Positions 6,989 through 15,279 of a stretch of 57,317 nucleotides of DNA are shown in pieces. A model generated the notes under the pieces. The model saw only the letters and a list, made by a program, of their open reading frames with translations, had not been told where the DNA came from and made no database searches. The DNA comes from Burkholderiales bacterium UBA2463 (GTDB lineage Bacteria > Pseudomonadota > Gammaproteobacteria > Burkholderiales > Burkholderiaceae_A): contig DDPR01000010.1 in the NCBI GenBank assembly GCA_002342295.1, positions 1 to 57,317 on the forward strand. Reading direction: 5' to 3'. Made by a program: the position numbers and the translations under genes. Each line of letters starts with the position of its first letter. The stretch's first letter is position 1.

Positions 6989-8505
6989 CAGATCATCTCC
7001 TCGGCCTTGCGACGGGCGAGGACCTTCTGTACCTGTCGGCGTGTATGAGCGCGAAACTCGGGTCGGGCCTGCGGCGTCTGCTGCCAGACCCCTGCGTTGT
7101 CCCCCACGCCGGCGTCGCCGAAGAAGTCCTTCATGGCCAGAAAGCGGTCCTTGTTGTCCATCGCAGATCGCACAACTTGAGCCAGTGATCCTGCCCCCGC
7201 CGCACCCATCAGAGGACGCGCTGAAATGAGGTTGGTGAAGTAGAGCGCGGGAATGGTCATCTCTTTTGCTGCTTGAACGACAGGCGTGGTCCCAATGGCA
7301 AGGTCGGGCCGGAAGGCATGCACTGCGGCGAGGTCTTGCTCGAGGGAGGCGCGATACTGCACATGGGCACCATGGGCCTCAAGCCACTCTCGATCAGCCG
7401 TACTCAGCGCTGTGCGAGGGCAGGCAGTTCCAACGTAAGGCACCTCCGCGCCGCTCTCGATGAGCATGCGAGCCACGAGTAACTCCGAGCCCTCGTAACC
7501 AGAGACGGTGATTCGCCCACGAATAGGGGAGCGAGATAGAACAGCCTCAATACCAGGCAGGACAGCCTGCTTCGCCTTGCCAATAAGTTCGGCCGGCACA
7601 TTGACGGCCTCGCCGATACCCTCAATCCACGCTGCCGTTCCCTCCACCCCAACAGGGGCTGAACCCACGATGGCCCGACCAGCGGATTCAAAGACCCGCA
7701 TGGTTGCCGTGTAGAACGGATGGATCGCCGCAACAGCGGAGCAATCGAGTGCCGCATATAGCTCTCGCCACTCGCGAGTGGGAACGACCGGTCCTGCTGC
7801 GAGACCCATGGGAGCCAACATCTGCGCAATGACCATGGGATCGGCCGGGAACATCTCGCCCAGAAGAGAGACAGTGGGAAGGGCCGAGCGACCCTGGCGT
7901 GGTGCAGCCACGGGACCCGCCTGCGCCTCGTTCATGGCATAGCCAAGCATGGCGCCAGCGAGGACATCCTTCGCCTCAGCATGTGTGGGCACACCAAAAC
8001 CAGGCACGTCGATGCCGATGATGCGCACGCCATTAATCTCCTTGGGGAGGAGTTGGAGGGGCACACCGCTTGCAGTGGGCACGCAGAGATTGATCACAAC
8101 CACGGCGTCAAAGCGGTCGGGATCGGCCTGTGCATAGACGGACTCTCGAATGTCCTCAAAGAGCTTTCCTGTGACCAGCGTCTCGGAGTTGAAGGGGACG
8201 TAGCCCACACTTCTGCGCGCCCCATAAAAATGCGAGGTGAAGGTGAGTCCATAAACGCAGCAGGCAGAACCCGACAAGATCGTGGCCGTTCTGCGCATGC
8301 GAAGTCCAACTCGCAGCGATCCGAAAGCAGGACACATGCTTTGCGGTTGGTCGTGCGGCCCCTTGGGATAGTCCTGAGCGTACTGTGCGAGCGTCTCACT
8401 CTTGCCGGCAGCCTCAGCCGCTGCAAGCAGCTGATCCTTGCCCGCATGACATCCAAGGCCATCCTCGGAGGCCTTCAGGATAGGGATGGGCTGTCGAGCG
8501 TTCAT
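6988..8505 (-). CDS. bchY: Chlorophyllide a reductase subunit Y
   Basis: The 505-residue product is the second catalytic component of chlorophyllide a oxidoreductase. Cluster-ligand cysteines are seen in GCHAGKDQL near residue 20 and in SMCPAFGSLRVG and SACCVYGLTF within about residues 55-90, as in the family. It pairs with BchZ to bind chlorophyllide and receives electrons from BchX. It begins nine bases after bchX and shares four bases with bchZ, so production is coupled. Length and motifs fit well. Confidence 0.96.
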   Translation of the reverse strand: MNARQPIPILKASEDGLGCHAGKDQLLAAAEAAGKSETLAQYAQDYPKGPHDQPQSMCPAFGSLRVGLRMRRTATILSGSACCVYGLTFTSHFYGARRSVGYVPFNSETLVTGKLFEDIRESVYAQADPDRFDAVVVINLCVPTASGVPLQLLPKEINGVRIIGIDVPGFGVPTHAEAKDVLAGAMLGYAMNEAQAGPVAAPRQGRSALPTVSLLGEMFPADPMVIAQMLAPMGLAAGPVVPTREWRELYAALDCSAVAAIHPFYTATMRVFESAGRAIVGSAPVGVEGTAAWIEGIGEAVNVPAELIGKAKQAVLPGIEAVLSRSPIRGRITVSGYEGSELLVARMLIESGAEVPYVGTACPRTALSTADREWLEAHGAHVQYRASLEQDLAAVHAFRPDLAIGTTPVVQAAKEMTIPALYFTNLISARPLMGAAGAGSLAQVVRSAMDNKDRFLAMKDFFGDAGVGDNAGVWQQTPQARPEFRAHTRRQVQKVLARRKAEEMI

Positions 8506-8514
8506 CTCGAGTGT

Positions 8515-9537
8515 TTAAGCCTCGTCGTAGACCACTTCGAGGGAAGGACGAATGCATTCCTCCTTACCCATCATGTCCGCAAAGGTGGCGGGCTCGAGCA
8601 CAACATGCCGTCCCACCGTATCCGCACTGAAGAGACCGAGGAGGTCGTCCTGGGAAAGCGGTCGGGGCCGAACCGGTGGAGCCTCAGCCACGTTGGTCGC
8701 GAGCGTCTCGAAGATGGGCGCCCACTGACTGCCTGGGCGGCCGATGATTTCGTAGCTCGCGCTCTTGCGGCGAATATCTTCGTGGGCCGGGATGGCTGAC
8801 AACACTGGGATGCCCGCACGTTCAGCGAACGCTGCAGCCTCTCCTGTCCCGTCGTCTTTGTTGATGACCATACCAGCCACGCCCACATTGCCGCCGAGTT
8901 TCCGGAAGTACTCCACGGCAGAGCAGACGTTGTTGGCGACATAGAGAGACTGAAGGTCGTTGCTCCCCACAACGATCACCTTCTGGCACATATCCCGCGC
9001 AATCGGCAGACCGAAGCCTCCGCAGACCACATCACCGAGGAAATCGAGCAGGACATAGTCAAAGCCCCAGTCGTGAAAGCCCAACTTCTCGAGCGTCTCA
9101 AATCCGTGGATGATTCCTCGACCGCCACAGCCCCGGCCGACCTCTGGGCCGCCAAGCTCCATGGCGAAAACGCCGTCACGCTTAAAACACACGTCGCCAA
9201 TGCTGACCGGATCGCCGGCAAGTTTTTTCTTGGAGGACGTCTCAATGATGGTCGGACAGGCCTTGCCACCAAAAAGCAAGGAGGTCGTATCGCTCTTCGG
9301 GTCGCAGCCAATGAGCAATACCTTCTTGCCCATCTGCGCCATCATGTAGGAGAGGTTGGCCAGTGTGAAGCTCTTACCAATGCCGCCCTTGCCGTAAATT
9401 GCAATGATCTGGGTCTCTTTGGTCACTGGGCCCGTATGAACCGGATCGGGCTCCATTGCAGCCTCGGCCGCAAGCCGTGTCTTCATCATGAATTGCACCG
9501 GCGCGCCGCCCGCGAGGTTGGTTTGGCTCGAGCTCAT
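8515..9537 (-). CDS. bchX: Chlorophyllide a reductase iron protein subunit X
   Basis: The 340-residue product is the NifH-like ATPase that passes electrons to BchYZ. It contains the P-loop YGKGGIGKSFT near residue 50, the switch GCDPKSDTT, and the two conserved Cys segments GCGGRG and VVCGGFGLP that bridge a [4Fe-4S] cluster across the dimer. An N-terminal extension of about 45 residues precedes the ATPase core, as is common in BchX. Its ATG overlaps the bchC stop (ATGA). Confidence 0.97.
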   Translation of the reverse strand: MSSSQTNLAGGAPVQFMMKTRLAAEAAMEPDPVHTGPVTKETQIIAIYGKGGIGKSFTLANLSYMMAQMGKKVLLIGCDPKSDTTSLLFGGKACPTIIETSSKKKLAGDPVSIGDVCFKRDGVFAMELGGPEVGRGCGGRGIIHGFETLEKLGFHDWGFDYVLLDFLGDVVCGGFGLPIARDMCQKVIVVGSNDLQSLYVANNVCSAVEYFRKLGGNVGVAGMVINKDDGTGEAAAFAERAGIPVLSAIPAHEDIRRKSASYEIIGRPGSQWAPIFETLATNVAEAPPVRPRPLSQDDLLGLFSADTVGRHVVLEPATFADMMGKEECIRPSLEVVYDEA

Positions 9538-10496
9538 TGCAGACTCCCCCAGTTGAGAACGACCTTCAATGCATTTGGATCTTCAAACGCTTTCTCGTAG
9601 GCCTGAGTGGCCTGCGCTGGGCTGAACTCATCGGTGATGAGCCCGTCGAGCGAGAGCGATCCATCCCGGACCATGCCCGCGACGGCCTGAAGATCGGAGG
9701 GCTGCCACTGCGCTGCGACGCGCAGCCGAGCCTCGCGTAGAAATGCCGGAACAAAATTGAAGGAAAGCGCGCGGGTGTAGAACCCGGCAAGCACGACCTC
9801 CCCGCCTGGGCTGAGGTGATCAATCCATTGACCGAGTGAATCGCCTGCCCCACTCGCGTCCACGATGCATCCGAACTGCTTGCCCCTGCAAGCCTCTGGC
9901 GTCATAACCAGATAACCCTGAGCACCGACTTGACGCTCAGCAAGCGGCTCCCACACGATGGGCATGCCGCCGAGGGCGACAACAAGTCGCGCAAGAAGGC
10001 GGCCCATAACGCCGTGACCAACAATCAGGTCGGGAATTCGAAGAGACCCATCTTGACGCTGACAACCTGCGAGCGCATGGTGAGCCGTCGCGGCAAGGGC
10101 AAATAACACGCCCTCCTGGTGGATACCGGCCGGAACGGAGATCAGGCGATCCGAGGCACTCACAAGGGTGCTGGCTGCGCCACCAAAGAGCCCCCGAACC
10201 CCGTCGTAGCAGTTCGCACCGGGAACAAAAACGATTTCGCCGGGACGAAAAAGTGCCTCAGGGCCAGCCTCGATCACCTCACCCACCGTTTCGTAGCCGG
10301 GAACCAAGGGATAGCCCATTCCGGGAAAGTGGGGCATTTCACCTGTGTAGAAGAGCCTCTCTGTGCCTGTGCTCACCCCACTAAAACGCGTCTTCACGCG
10401 CACATCTCGCTTGCCAAGGGGTTGGAGCTCCACTGTCCTGAGCAGAATTCGCGCGGGCTCCTCGAGAACAACCGCCTGGGCGTGGTGTGATGTCAT
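9534..10496 (-). CDS. bchC: 3-hydroxyethyl bacteriochlorophyllide a dehydrogenase BchC
   Basis: The 320-residue medium-chain dehydrogenase oxidises the 3-hydroxyethyl group to the 3-acetyl group of bacteriochlorophyllide a. The N-terminus carries GVSTGTERLFYTGEMP and PLVPGYETVGEV, typical of BchC, and a nucleotide-binding region follows (VGHGVMGRLLARL). It is the first bch gene of the crt-bch-puf superoperon and has its own promoter with a PpsR-type site upstream. The start codon is unambiguous, as the promoter region lies directly upstream. Confidence 0.95.
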   Translation of the reverse strand: MTSHHAQAVVLEEPARILLRTVELQPLGKRDVRVKTRFSGVSTGTERLFYTGEMPHFPGMGYPLVPGYETVGEVIEAGPEALFRPGEIVFVPGANCYDGVRGLFGGAASTLVSASDRLISVPAGIHQEGVLFALAATAHHALAGCQRQDGSLRIPDLIVGHGVMGRLLARLVVALGGMPIVWEPLAERQVGAQGYLVMTPEACRGKQFGCIVDASGAGDSLGQWIDHLSPGGEVVLAGFYTRALSFNFVPAFLREARLRVAAQWQPSDLQAVAGMVRDGSLSLDGLITDEFSPAQATQAYEKAFEDPNALKVVLNWGSLQ

Positions 10497-10516
10497 TTTT
10501 ATTGGACGATGTTGTC

Positions 10517-10534
10517 TGTCTAGTTTTGCTTACA
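10517..10534. promoter_or_regulatory. PpsR/CrtJ-like operator upstream of bchC
   Basis: The sequence is TGT at 10517-10519, twelve bases, then ACA at 10532-10534, an exact match to the TGT-N12-ACA consensus of the oxygen-responsive repressor PpsR/CrtJ. It lies about 20 bases upstream of the bchC start and just downstream of a -35/-10 pair, so repressor binding would block transcription. The regulator gene itself is not in this window. Confidence 0.75.
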
Positions 10535-10538
10535 AGTC

Positions 10539-10566
10539 ATTGTGAACCTGTGGATGGGTTTGTCAA
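10539..10566 (-). promoter_or_regulatory. Sigma70-type promoter for bchC
   Basis: On the minus strand a perfect TTGACA (10566-10561) is followed after 16 bases by CACAAT (10544-10539), a 4/6 match to the -10 box. The -35 overlaps the crtF stop codon. The PpsR-like site begins immediately downstream. This would let bchCXYZ-puf be transcribed both from here and by readthrough from crtEF, as in the known photosynthesis superoperons. Confidence 0.6.
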
Positions 10567-11699
10567 GTGGCTTTGCAGGAGGCCAAGAGAAGCCCGGTCT
10601 GAATGGGAAGACGACTCCTGACCGCGTGCACCTGACCAAAACCCGCCTCTTTCAGCAAGGAGCGCAGTTGTTCAGGGCTTCGAGCCCGTCCGCCGCCCAT
10701 GGCCATCAGATAAAGCCCGAAGTAAGCCGCCCCGACCGGTTGAGCGCCCGGTAGGCCTGACATCGGTTCTGCAATGAGCAGAGTGCCCCCCTGGGTCGCG
10801 AGGTAGGCGCGAATACGCTGAAGTAGACGAAGTACCCATTGGTCGGGGTGGTCGTACAGCACACGCACCAAGCTGATGAGATCTGCTCCGGGGGGCAATG
10901 GGTCAACAAAAAAATCACCCCCGGCCACCTGGACGCCAGGCAGTCCACGGGCAAGGAGTCGAGCCCGTGCAAGGTCAGCAACGGCTGGCACATCAAAGAG
11001 CTTCAGGTCGAGATGGGGAGCTCGCCGAGCCAAGGCGCTAAGGAACGCACCGGTCCCCCCTCCAACGTCAAGCACACAGCGAAACGGGGAGAAGTCAATG
11101 GTGGAGACCACCTCCTCGGCCACGAGGGGCTGCGAAGCCTCCATGAGGTCGGAGTAACCCGCCACCTGCTCCGCGGAGAGCCCATGGGCTGAGCCTCGGC
11201 CGTCCACATATGCCCACACCGCTCGCATCTTTGTATCTGGCTTAGATGCGCGCAGCAGGGCCACTGGATCGGCGAGGTCTTCATAGAACGCTCGGTGATG
11301 CCGGACCAAAGCGAGCATGGCTGGGCTCGCTGCAATGACGGCCCCCGAGGTGGCGAGTGACCAGCGTCCGTCTCGCAGCTTGCTAAAAAGATCGAGCGAG
11401 GCCCCTGCTTCAAGCAAGAGCTCTGCGCGCGCTTGGCTCAGCCCGCAAAAATCGGCAATGACCCGAAGCGAAAGGGGTCCAGACTGCGAAAGACGCTCAA
11501 GCAGACCCAGCTCGACACTGGCCAGAAGGACCTGCGAATAGGTGAACCCCGCAAGGAGGTCGAAGACCGTGCGAGACTTCCTACGAACGAGCGCCCCAAC
11601 GAGAGGCAAACGCAAGAGGACGCGCTGCAGATCCGGCCTGCGAAGAATATGATCGCGCCAGCTCCCGATGAGTGGCGGACGCCGAGCGAGCAGCTGCAT
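10563..11699 (-). CDS. crtF: Demethylspheroidene O-methyltransferase
   Basis: The 378-residue SAM-dependent methyltransferase makes the C-1 methoxy group of spheroidene-type carotenoids. It has an N-terminal winged-helix dimerisation domain (about residues 50-120) and a C-terminal Rossmann domain with the SAM-binding motif LDVGGGTGAFL near residue 205, as in plant-type O-methyltransferases. It lies between crtE and bchC, the standard crtEF place. Its start shares one base with the crtE stop (TGATG). Its last codons overlap the bchC promoter. Confidence 0.94.
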   Translation of the reverse strand: MQLLARRPPLIGSWRDHILRRPDLQRVLLRLPLVGALVRRKSRTVFDLLAGFTYSQVLLASVELGLLERLSQSGPLSLRVIADFCGLSQARAELLLEAGASLDLFSKLRDGRWSLATSGAVIAASPAMLALVRHHRAFYEDLADPVALLRASKPDTKMRAVWAYVDGRGSAHGLSAEQVAGYSDLMEASQPLVAEEVVSTIDFSPFRCVLDVGGGTGAFLSALARRAPHLDLKLFDVPAVADLARARLLARGLPGVQVAGGDFFVDPLPPGADLISLVRVLYDHPDQWVLRLLQRIRAYLATQGGTLLIAEPMSGLPGAQPVGAAYFGLYLMAMGGGRARSPEQLRSLLKEAGFGQVHAVRSRLPIQTGLLLASCKAT

Positions 11700-12601
11700 C
11701 AGTTAAGCCCGATAGAGAGCGGCCCAGCGGCAGGCTGGAGACCCGCACTTCGGACCGACAGAGGCAGTAGACGCTCGGACTCCGCAAGGACCATGTTTCG
11801 CAATCGTGCTTCTCCCGCACACGGGGGAATGGCGCTCAGCGCTCGGGTCATGAGCGCATCAAAGTATGCATAAGCCCCTTCTAGACCAAACTGACGTGCG
11901 GCACTCGGTCGATCGAGAAGGATGTCCTGATTTGCAGGCTTGCCCAGCTGCCGCTGATCGAGCACCACATCTCGGATGTCGTCGGCCACCTGATAGGCCT
12001 CGCCAAGGGACTCACCAAGCAGCCGCCACGCGGGGCCGTCCCCGCCGCCGCAGATTGCACCACCCTCGGTCGCAGCGGCAAAAAGGGCTCCCGTTTTGCT
12101 GCGCTGGTACTCCGAGAGTCTTGCGCGCGGTTCGCACTCCCAGGCCTGCCCCGCAGCGATGCCAAACGGCGGCGCCACAGCAAACTCCAACATGCTCAGA
12201 GCCTGCTGCAGCCTGAGGGCCTCCCGCACGCGCGAACGAATCACGCAACGAAATGCGAGAACAATGAGGCTGTCGCCCGCAAGGACCGCGAGACGCTCGC
12301 CAAAGGCTGCATGAACGGAGGGGCGACCCCGTCGCGTGGCCGCATCGTCAAAACAGGGGAGGTCGTCGTGCACCAGCGACGCGCAATGCATGAGCTCGAG
12401 GGCAGCGGAAAACCGCTCGCTCAGATCCGGATCTGCATCGCCGCAGGCGACCGAGACGGCAAGGGCAAGCTGCGGACGGATGCGCGCCCCGCCGGGAAAA
12501 ACCGAATGATGAATCGCCTCGGCCAACAGGGCCGGGCCCTGCTCATGTCTCGCCGAGCCCACGACATCGATGAGCACCCGCTCTATGCGCTCCGCCAGCA
12601 T
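11699..12601 (-). CDS. crtE: Geranylgeranyl diphosphate synthase
   Basis: The 300-residue trans-prenyltransferase makes C20 diphosphate for carotenoids and for the bacteriochlorophyll tail. The first Asp-rich motif DDLPCFDD is at about residues 79-86 and the second, DDIRD, at about 207-211. The sequence FPGGARIRPQL near residue 35 is the isopentenyl-diphosphate binding region. It is the first gene of the leftward superoperon and is divergent from bchO, with a control region containing PpsR-like sites between them. GAGAGGGGG precedes the start. Confidence 0.94.
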   Translation of the reverse strand: MLAERIERVLIDVVGSARHEQGPALLAEAIHHSVFPGGARIRPQLALAVSVACGDADPDLSERFSAALELMHCASLVHDDLPCFDDAATRRGRPSVHAAFGERLAVLAGDSLIVLAFRCVIRSRVREALRLQQALSMLEFAVAPPFGIAAGQAWECEPRARLSEYQRSKTGALFAAATEGGAICGGGDGPAWRLLGESLGEAYQVADDIRDVVLDQRQLGKPANQDILLDRPSAARQFGLEGAYAYFDALMTRALSAIPPCAGEARLRNMVLAESERLLPLSVRSAGLQPAAGPLSIGLN

Positions 12602-12626
12602 GTTGGCCCCCTCTCGACACGAGATG

Positions 12627-12669
12627 TGTCAAGTTATATGTACTTTTATACTGTCTTATAAAATAGACA
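12627..12669. promoter_or_regulatory. Tandem PpsR/CrtJ-like operators between crtE and bchO
   Basis: Site A at 12652-12669 is TGTCT, eight A/T-rich bases, AGACA, a near-perfect palindrome matching TGT-N12-ACA. Site B at 12627-12644 is TGT-N12-ACT, one base off the consensus. They are separated by seven bases, close to the roughly eight-base spacing of paired PpsR/CrtJ sites that bind cooperatively. The 73-base divergent spacer is very A/T rich. A -10-like TATAAA for bchO is buried inside site A, so aerobic repression of both crtE and bchO is expected. Confidence 0.75.
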
Positions 12670-12674
12670 TCTTT

Positions 12675-13568
12675 ATGGGAATCGTCAACCGACCGCGCTA
12701 CCAATCGCCTCCCGCTGGCTGTCGAGACTGGGCTGGGCTCGCCCACGGGGTTGTCTACGAAGGCTGGATTCGAAGTGCCTCGGAAGGGCAGATCACGGCC
12801 CTTCTGATTCATGGCACTGCATCAGATCGCTGGACCTGGGAGCCCCTCATTGAGGCACTCCCCCTTGGGATTGGGCTCCTCGCCATCGATCTACCCGGCC
12901 ACGGACTCACAGCCCTGCCGCGAGGGGATGGCGGCGCACTCGACACCCGCCGATTTCAGCTCGACTCTCTTGCTCGAGACTGCATTGCCTTGTTGGGTCA
13001 GTTAAGCGGGGTGAGATCCCCAATCGTCGTGGGCCATTCGGCGGGCGCTGCGGTGGCCCTCGCCGTTGCGCAGGAGACCAAGACCCTCAAGGGCGTTGTT
13101 GGCCTTGCGCCCTCCTTGGTTCCCCCTCCCAGCACCTATAGCCTGATGCTCGCACCGCTTTTCAATCCCCTCTTTACTAATCCGCTGTCGCTCCGCGCGA
13201 TGAGCCTGCTCTGCGCCGTTCCCGGGGTGCTCTCCAGCATCCTCGACTCTATGGGAGGGGCCCTGAGTCAAGAGGTGAGAGACCACTATCGCGACCTTCT
13301 CAGCAGACCAGAACACCTGGCCGGCGCGATGCACTTTATGGCCGAAATGAACCTTCCCCGGCTTCTTGAGGGAGCCGCATGGGACTTGATCCCCTGTCGA
13401 CTTCTTGCCGCGGCCGACGATCAGTGGATTCCTATTGAGCCCCTCACAAAATGCATCGAACGGTCACTCCCCAGCGCGCACCTCGAGATTCTCCCGGAGG
13501 GAGGCCATCTCTTTCACGAGTTAGACCCCGCACGCGCGGCTCACATCGTTGAGGACTTGATGGCCTGA
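12675..13568 (+). CDS. bchO: Magnesium chelatase accessory alpha/beta hydrolase BchO
   Basis: The 297-residue alpha/beta-hydrolase has the nucleophile elbow GHSAGA near residue 120, an oxyanion segment LLIHGTASDRWTW, and a late GGHLFHE segment carrying the likely catalytic His. BchO proteins accompany bchD and bchI and are thought to help Mg chelation, but their reaction is unknown. The start at 12675 is the only sensible ATG, yet it has no clear ribosome site and lies five bases from the PpsR-like site. Unlike the usual bchI-bchD-bchO order on one strand, this gene runs opposite to bchD and overlaps its 3' end by 28 bases. Confidence 0.85.
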   Translation: MGIVNRPRYQSPPAGCRDWAGLAHGVVYEGWIRSASEGQITALLIHGTASDRWTWEPLIEALPLGIGLLAIDLPGHGLTALPRGDGGALDTRRFQLDSLARDCIALLGQLSGVRSPIVVGHSAGAAVALAVAQETKTLKGVVGLAPSLVPPPSTYSLMLAPLFNPLFTNPLSLRAMSLLCAVPGVLSSILDSMGGALSQEVRDHYRDLLSRPEHLAGAMHFMAEMNLPRLLEGAAWDLIPCRLLAAADDQWIPIEPLTKCIERSLPSAHLEILPEGGHLFHELDPARAAHIVEDLMA

Positions 13569-15178
13569 TGGATCTGCTGCGCTCGGCCAAACGGCATAGG
13601 TACATAGCGGGCAGACAGAGACCGCGCAAACTCCTCTGCGCTCGGCTCAGGCCGGAGGGAGGGGTCAATCACAACGCTGTGTCGGGCGAGGGGTCCGATC
13701 ATTCTCGCGAGTCGGCGCGCCTCCTCGAAGGCCTCCGTCCGACCGGCTGATCCGTTGCGCCTCAGATTGGCTCGACAGTCTGAGAGCACAACGAGAGTGA
13801 GGTCTTCTCCGGCTCGCTGCAGAGAGCGCAAGAGGTCAAGCGAGAGCATGAGGCCTGCGGACAGGGGGCTTCCGCCTCCGCCAGGCAGTGCGCTCAGCGC
13901 TCGACGAGCAGCTGTGAGCGATCGTGTCGGGGGAAGGAGCATGCGTGCGCCCCAACCGCCGAAGCTGATGAGCGCGACACGGTCTCGACGGACGTAGCAT
14001 TCGGCGAGCAAAAGCTCGACTGCGCCCTTGGCCTCTCCAAGACGACTCATCGCCATAGATCCGGATGCGTCCACCAGAAACAAGGTGGTCGAGGGTCGGC
14101 GATGATGTACTCGCCAGATGTGGACATCCTCGGGGAGGAGCCGAATTCGGGGGGCGTGCTCTTCGTGCAAGTCCCCCTGAAGGGTGCGACCTCGTAATCG
14201 CTGAAGGGGCAGAGCCGCACGAATCGTCGGCAGCAAGGCGAACTGCTCACCCTGGCCCCTCGGCATACGACGCACACTTCCCACGCGGACTCCGGAACCC
14301 TGCAAGCCCGATGTAACATGGCCCGCGCGTCCACCCTCTCGACGAGACGCTGGGCCACGCGCACGGCTCGCCACTAACCGAGCCTTTAAGAGGCCGGGGG
14401 GCAGTTGGGCCAGCAGCGTTTCAATGGACATGGCCTGTTCACCCTGTTGCTGGCTCGGCGGGGAGTCCTCCTCGGTGTCTGGAGGCTGGCTCTGTGTCGA
14501 CTCCTCGGAGCCCCGATCCTCACGATGCGACGGGTCGTGCGCACCTGCCTCCTGTTCAGCCGCCGCATGCTCCGGCGCCGGTTGAGTCGCGAATGGAAGG
14601 GCGGTGTAAGCGAGCGCCCACAAGAGGTCCGGCTCCTGAGGGGTCTCACAGTTGCGGATTCGGGCCCGCTCCATTGTCAGGCGAAGCGTGTAAGAGAGCT
14701 TGCGAAACGAGCCGATACCCATGGCGAGCAGGGCCTGGCAAGCCCGCTCGATGAGAGCGTCTGGCGCAGCGGAGTCCCCAAACCGTCGCTGAAGCATTGG
14801 CGGGCAATCGAGCGGTTCCTCGTGGGCGAAGGGCTCATCAAGAACCGAGAGACCAAAGGCGATTCGATCAAGCAGTCCGCCCCATGGCCCCGCCTCATCA
14901 TCGAGCCCCTCATCGAGAAGCACCAGAGCCATCTCGTGCTCGTCCTGCGCTCGAGCCAGCGCATGGGCGATGTCCGTGGTGAGACGCTCTGCCATGGGCA
15001 CCACCAGAATGCTCTCGCGGTGTTGAGCAAGAAAACCTGGGCTCCTCACCAGACGCTGAGCCGACAAGCTCTGCACAATATCGATATGAGGCCCAAGAGA
15101 TTCGGAGCTCTGACCAGCCGGAAGACGAACGAGGGTGCGCCCCGATGCCTTCGCAGCCTCGAGAAGCGCGGCCATCAC
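13541..15178 (-). CDS. bchD: Magnesium chelatase subunit D
   Basis: BchD is the platform subunit that, with BchI and BchH, inserts Mg2+ into protoporphyrin IX. The product has a degenerate AAA+ N-terminal half, an acidic Glu/Ser/Pro-rich linker (about residues 210-255), and a C-terminal integrin-I domain with the MIDAS motif DASGS. The first canonical start is GTG at 15178, giving 545 residues. In the same frame upstream, conserved BchD-like sequence continues (AIDPHALG, GGLWIRGREGPS) back to about 15283, without ATG, GTG or TTG. The true start may be a rare codon, such as the ATA at 15283 that overlaps the bchI stop and follows GGAGAG. Confidence 0.92.
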   Translation of the reverse strand: MMAALLEAAKASGRTLVRLPAGQSSESLGPHIDIVQSLSAQRLVRSPGFLAQHRESILVVPMAERLTTDIAHALARAQDEHEMALVLLDEGLDDEAGPWGGLLDRIAFGLSVLDEPFAHEEPLDCPPMLQRRFGDSAAPDALIERACQALLAMGIGSFRKLSYTLRLTMERARIRNCETPQEPDLLWALAYTALPFATQPAPEHAAAEQEAGAHDPSHREDRGSEESTQSQPPDTEEDSPPSQQQGEQAMSIETLLAQLPPGLLKARLVASRARGPASRREGGRAGHVTSGLQGSGVRVGSVRRMPRGQGEQFALLPTIRAALPLQRLRGRTLQGDLHEEHAPRIRLLPEDVHIWRVHHRRPSTTLFLVDASGSMAMSRLGEAKGAVELLLAECYVRRDRVALISFGGWGARMLLPPTRSLTAARRALSALPGGGGSPLSAGLMLSLDLLRSLQRAGEDLTLVVLSDCRANLRRNGSAGRTEAFEEARRLARMIGPLARHSVVIDPSLRPEPSAEEFARSLSARYVPMPFGRAQQIHQAIKSSTM

Positions 15179-15279
15179 GAACCGCCGACTCGGCCCCTCC
15201 CGGCCGCGAATCCAGAGGCCTCCCCACGTCCCCGGCGTCTCGCAGAGAAGCGAGAGCAGGACACCAAGGGCATGGGGGT

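Noticed and set aside
7981..8799. Long plus-strand open frame opposite bchX and bchY
   Set aside because: Antisense shadow of confirmed genes in a GC-rich genome.
12625..12640. TTGACA on the minus strand close to crtE as its -35 box
   Set aside because: Only about 25 bases separate it from the crtE start, leaving no room for a -10 and leader; it overlaps the weaker PpsR-like site instead.
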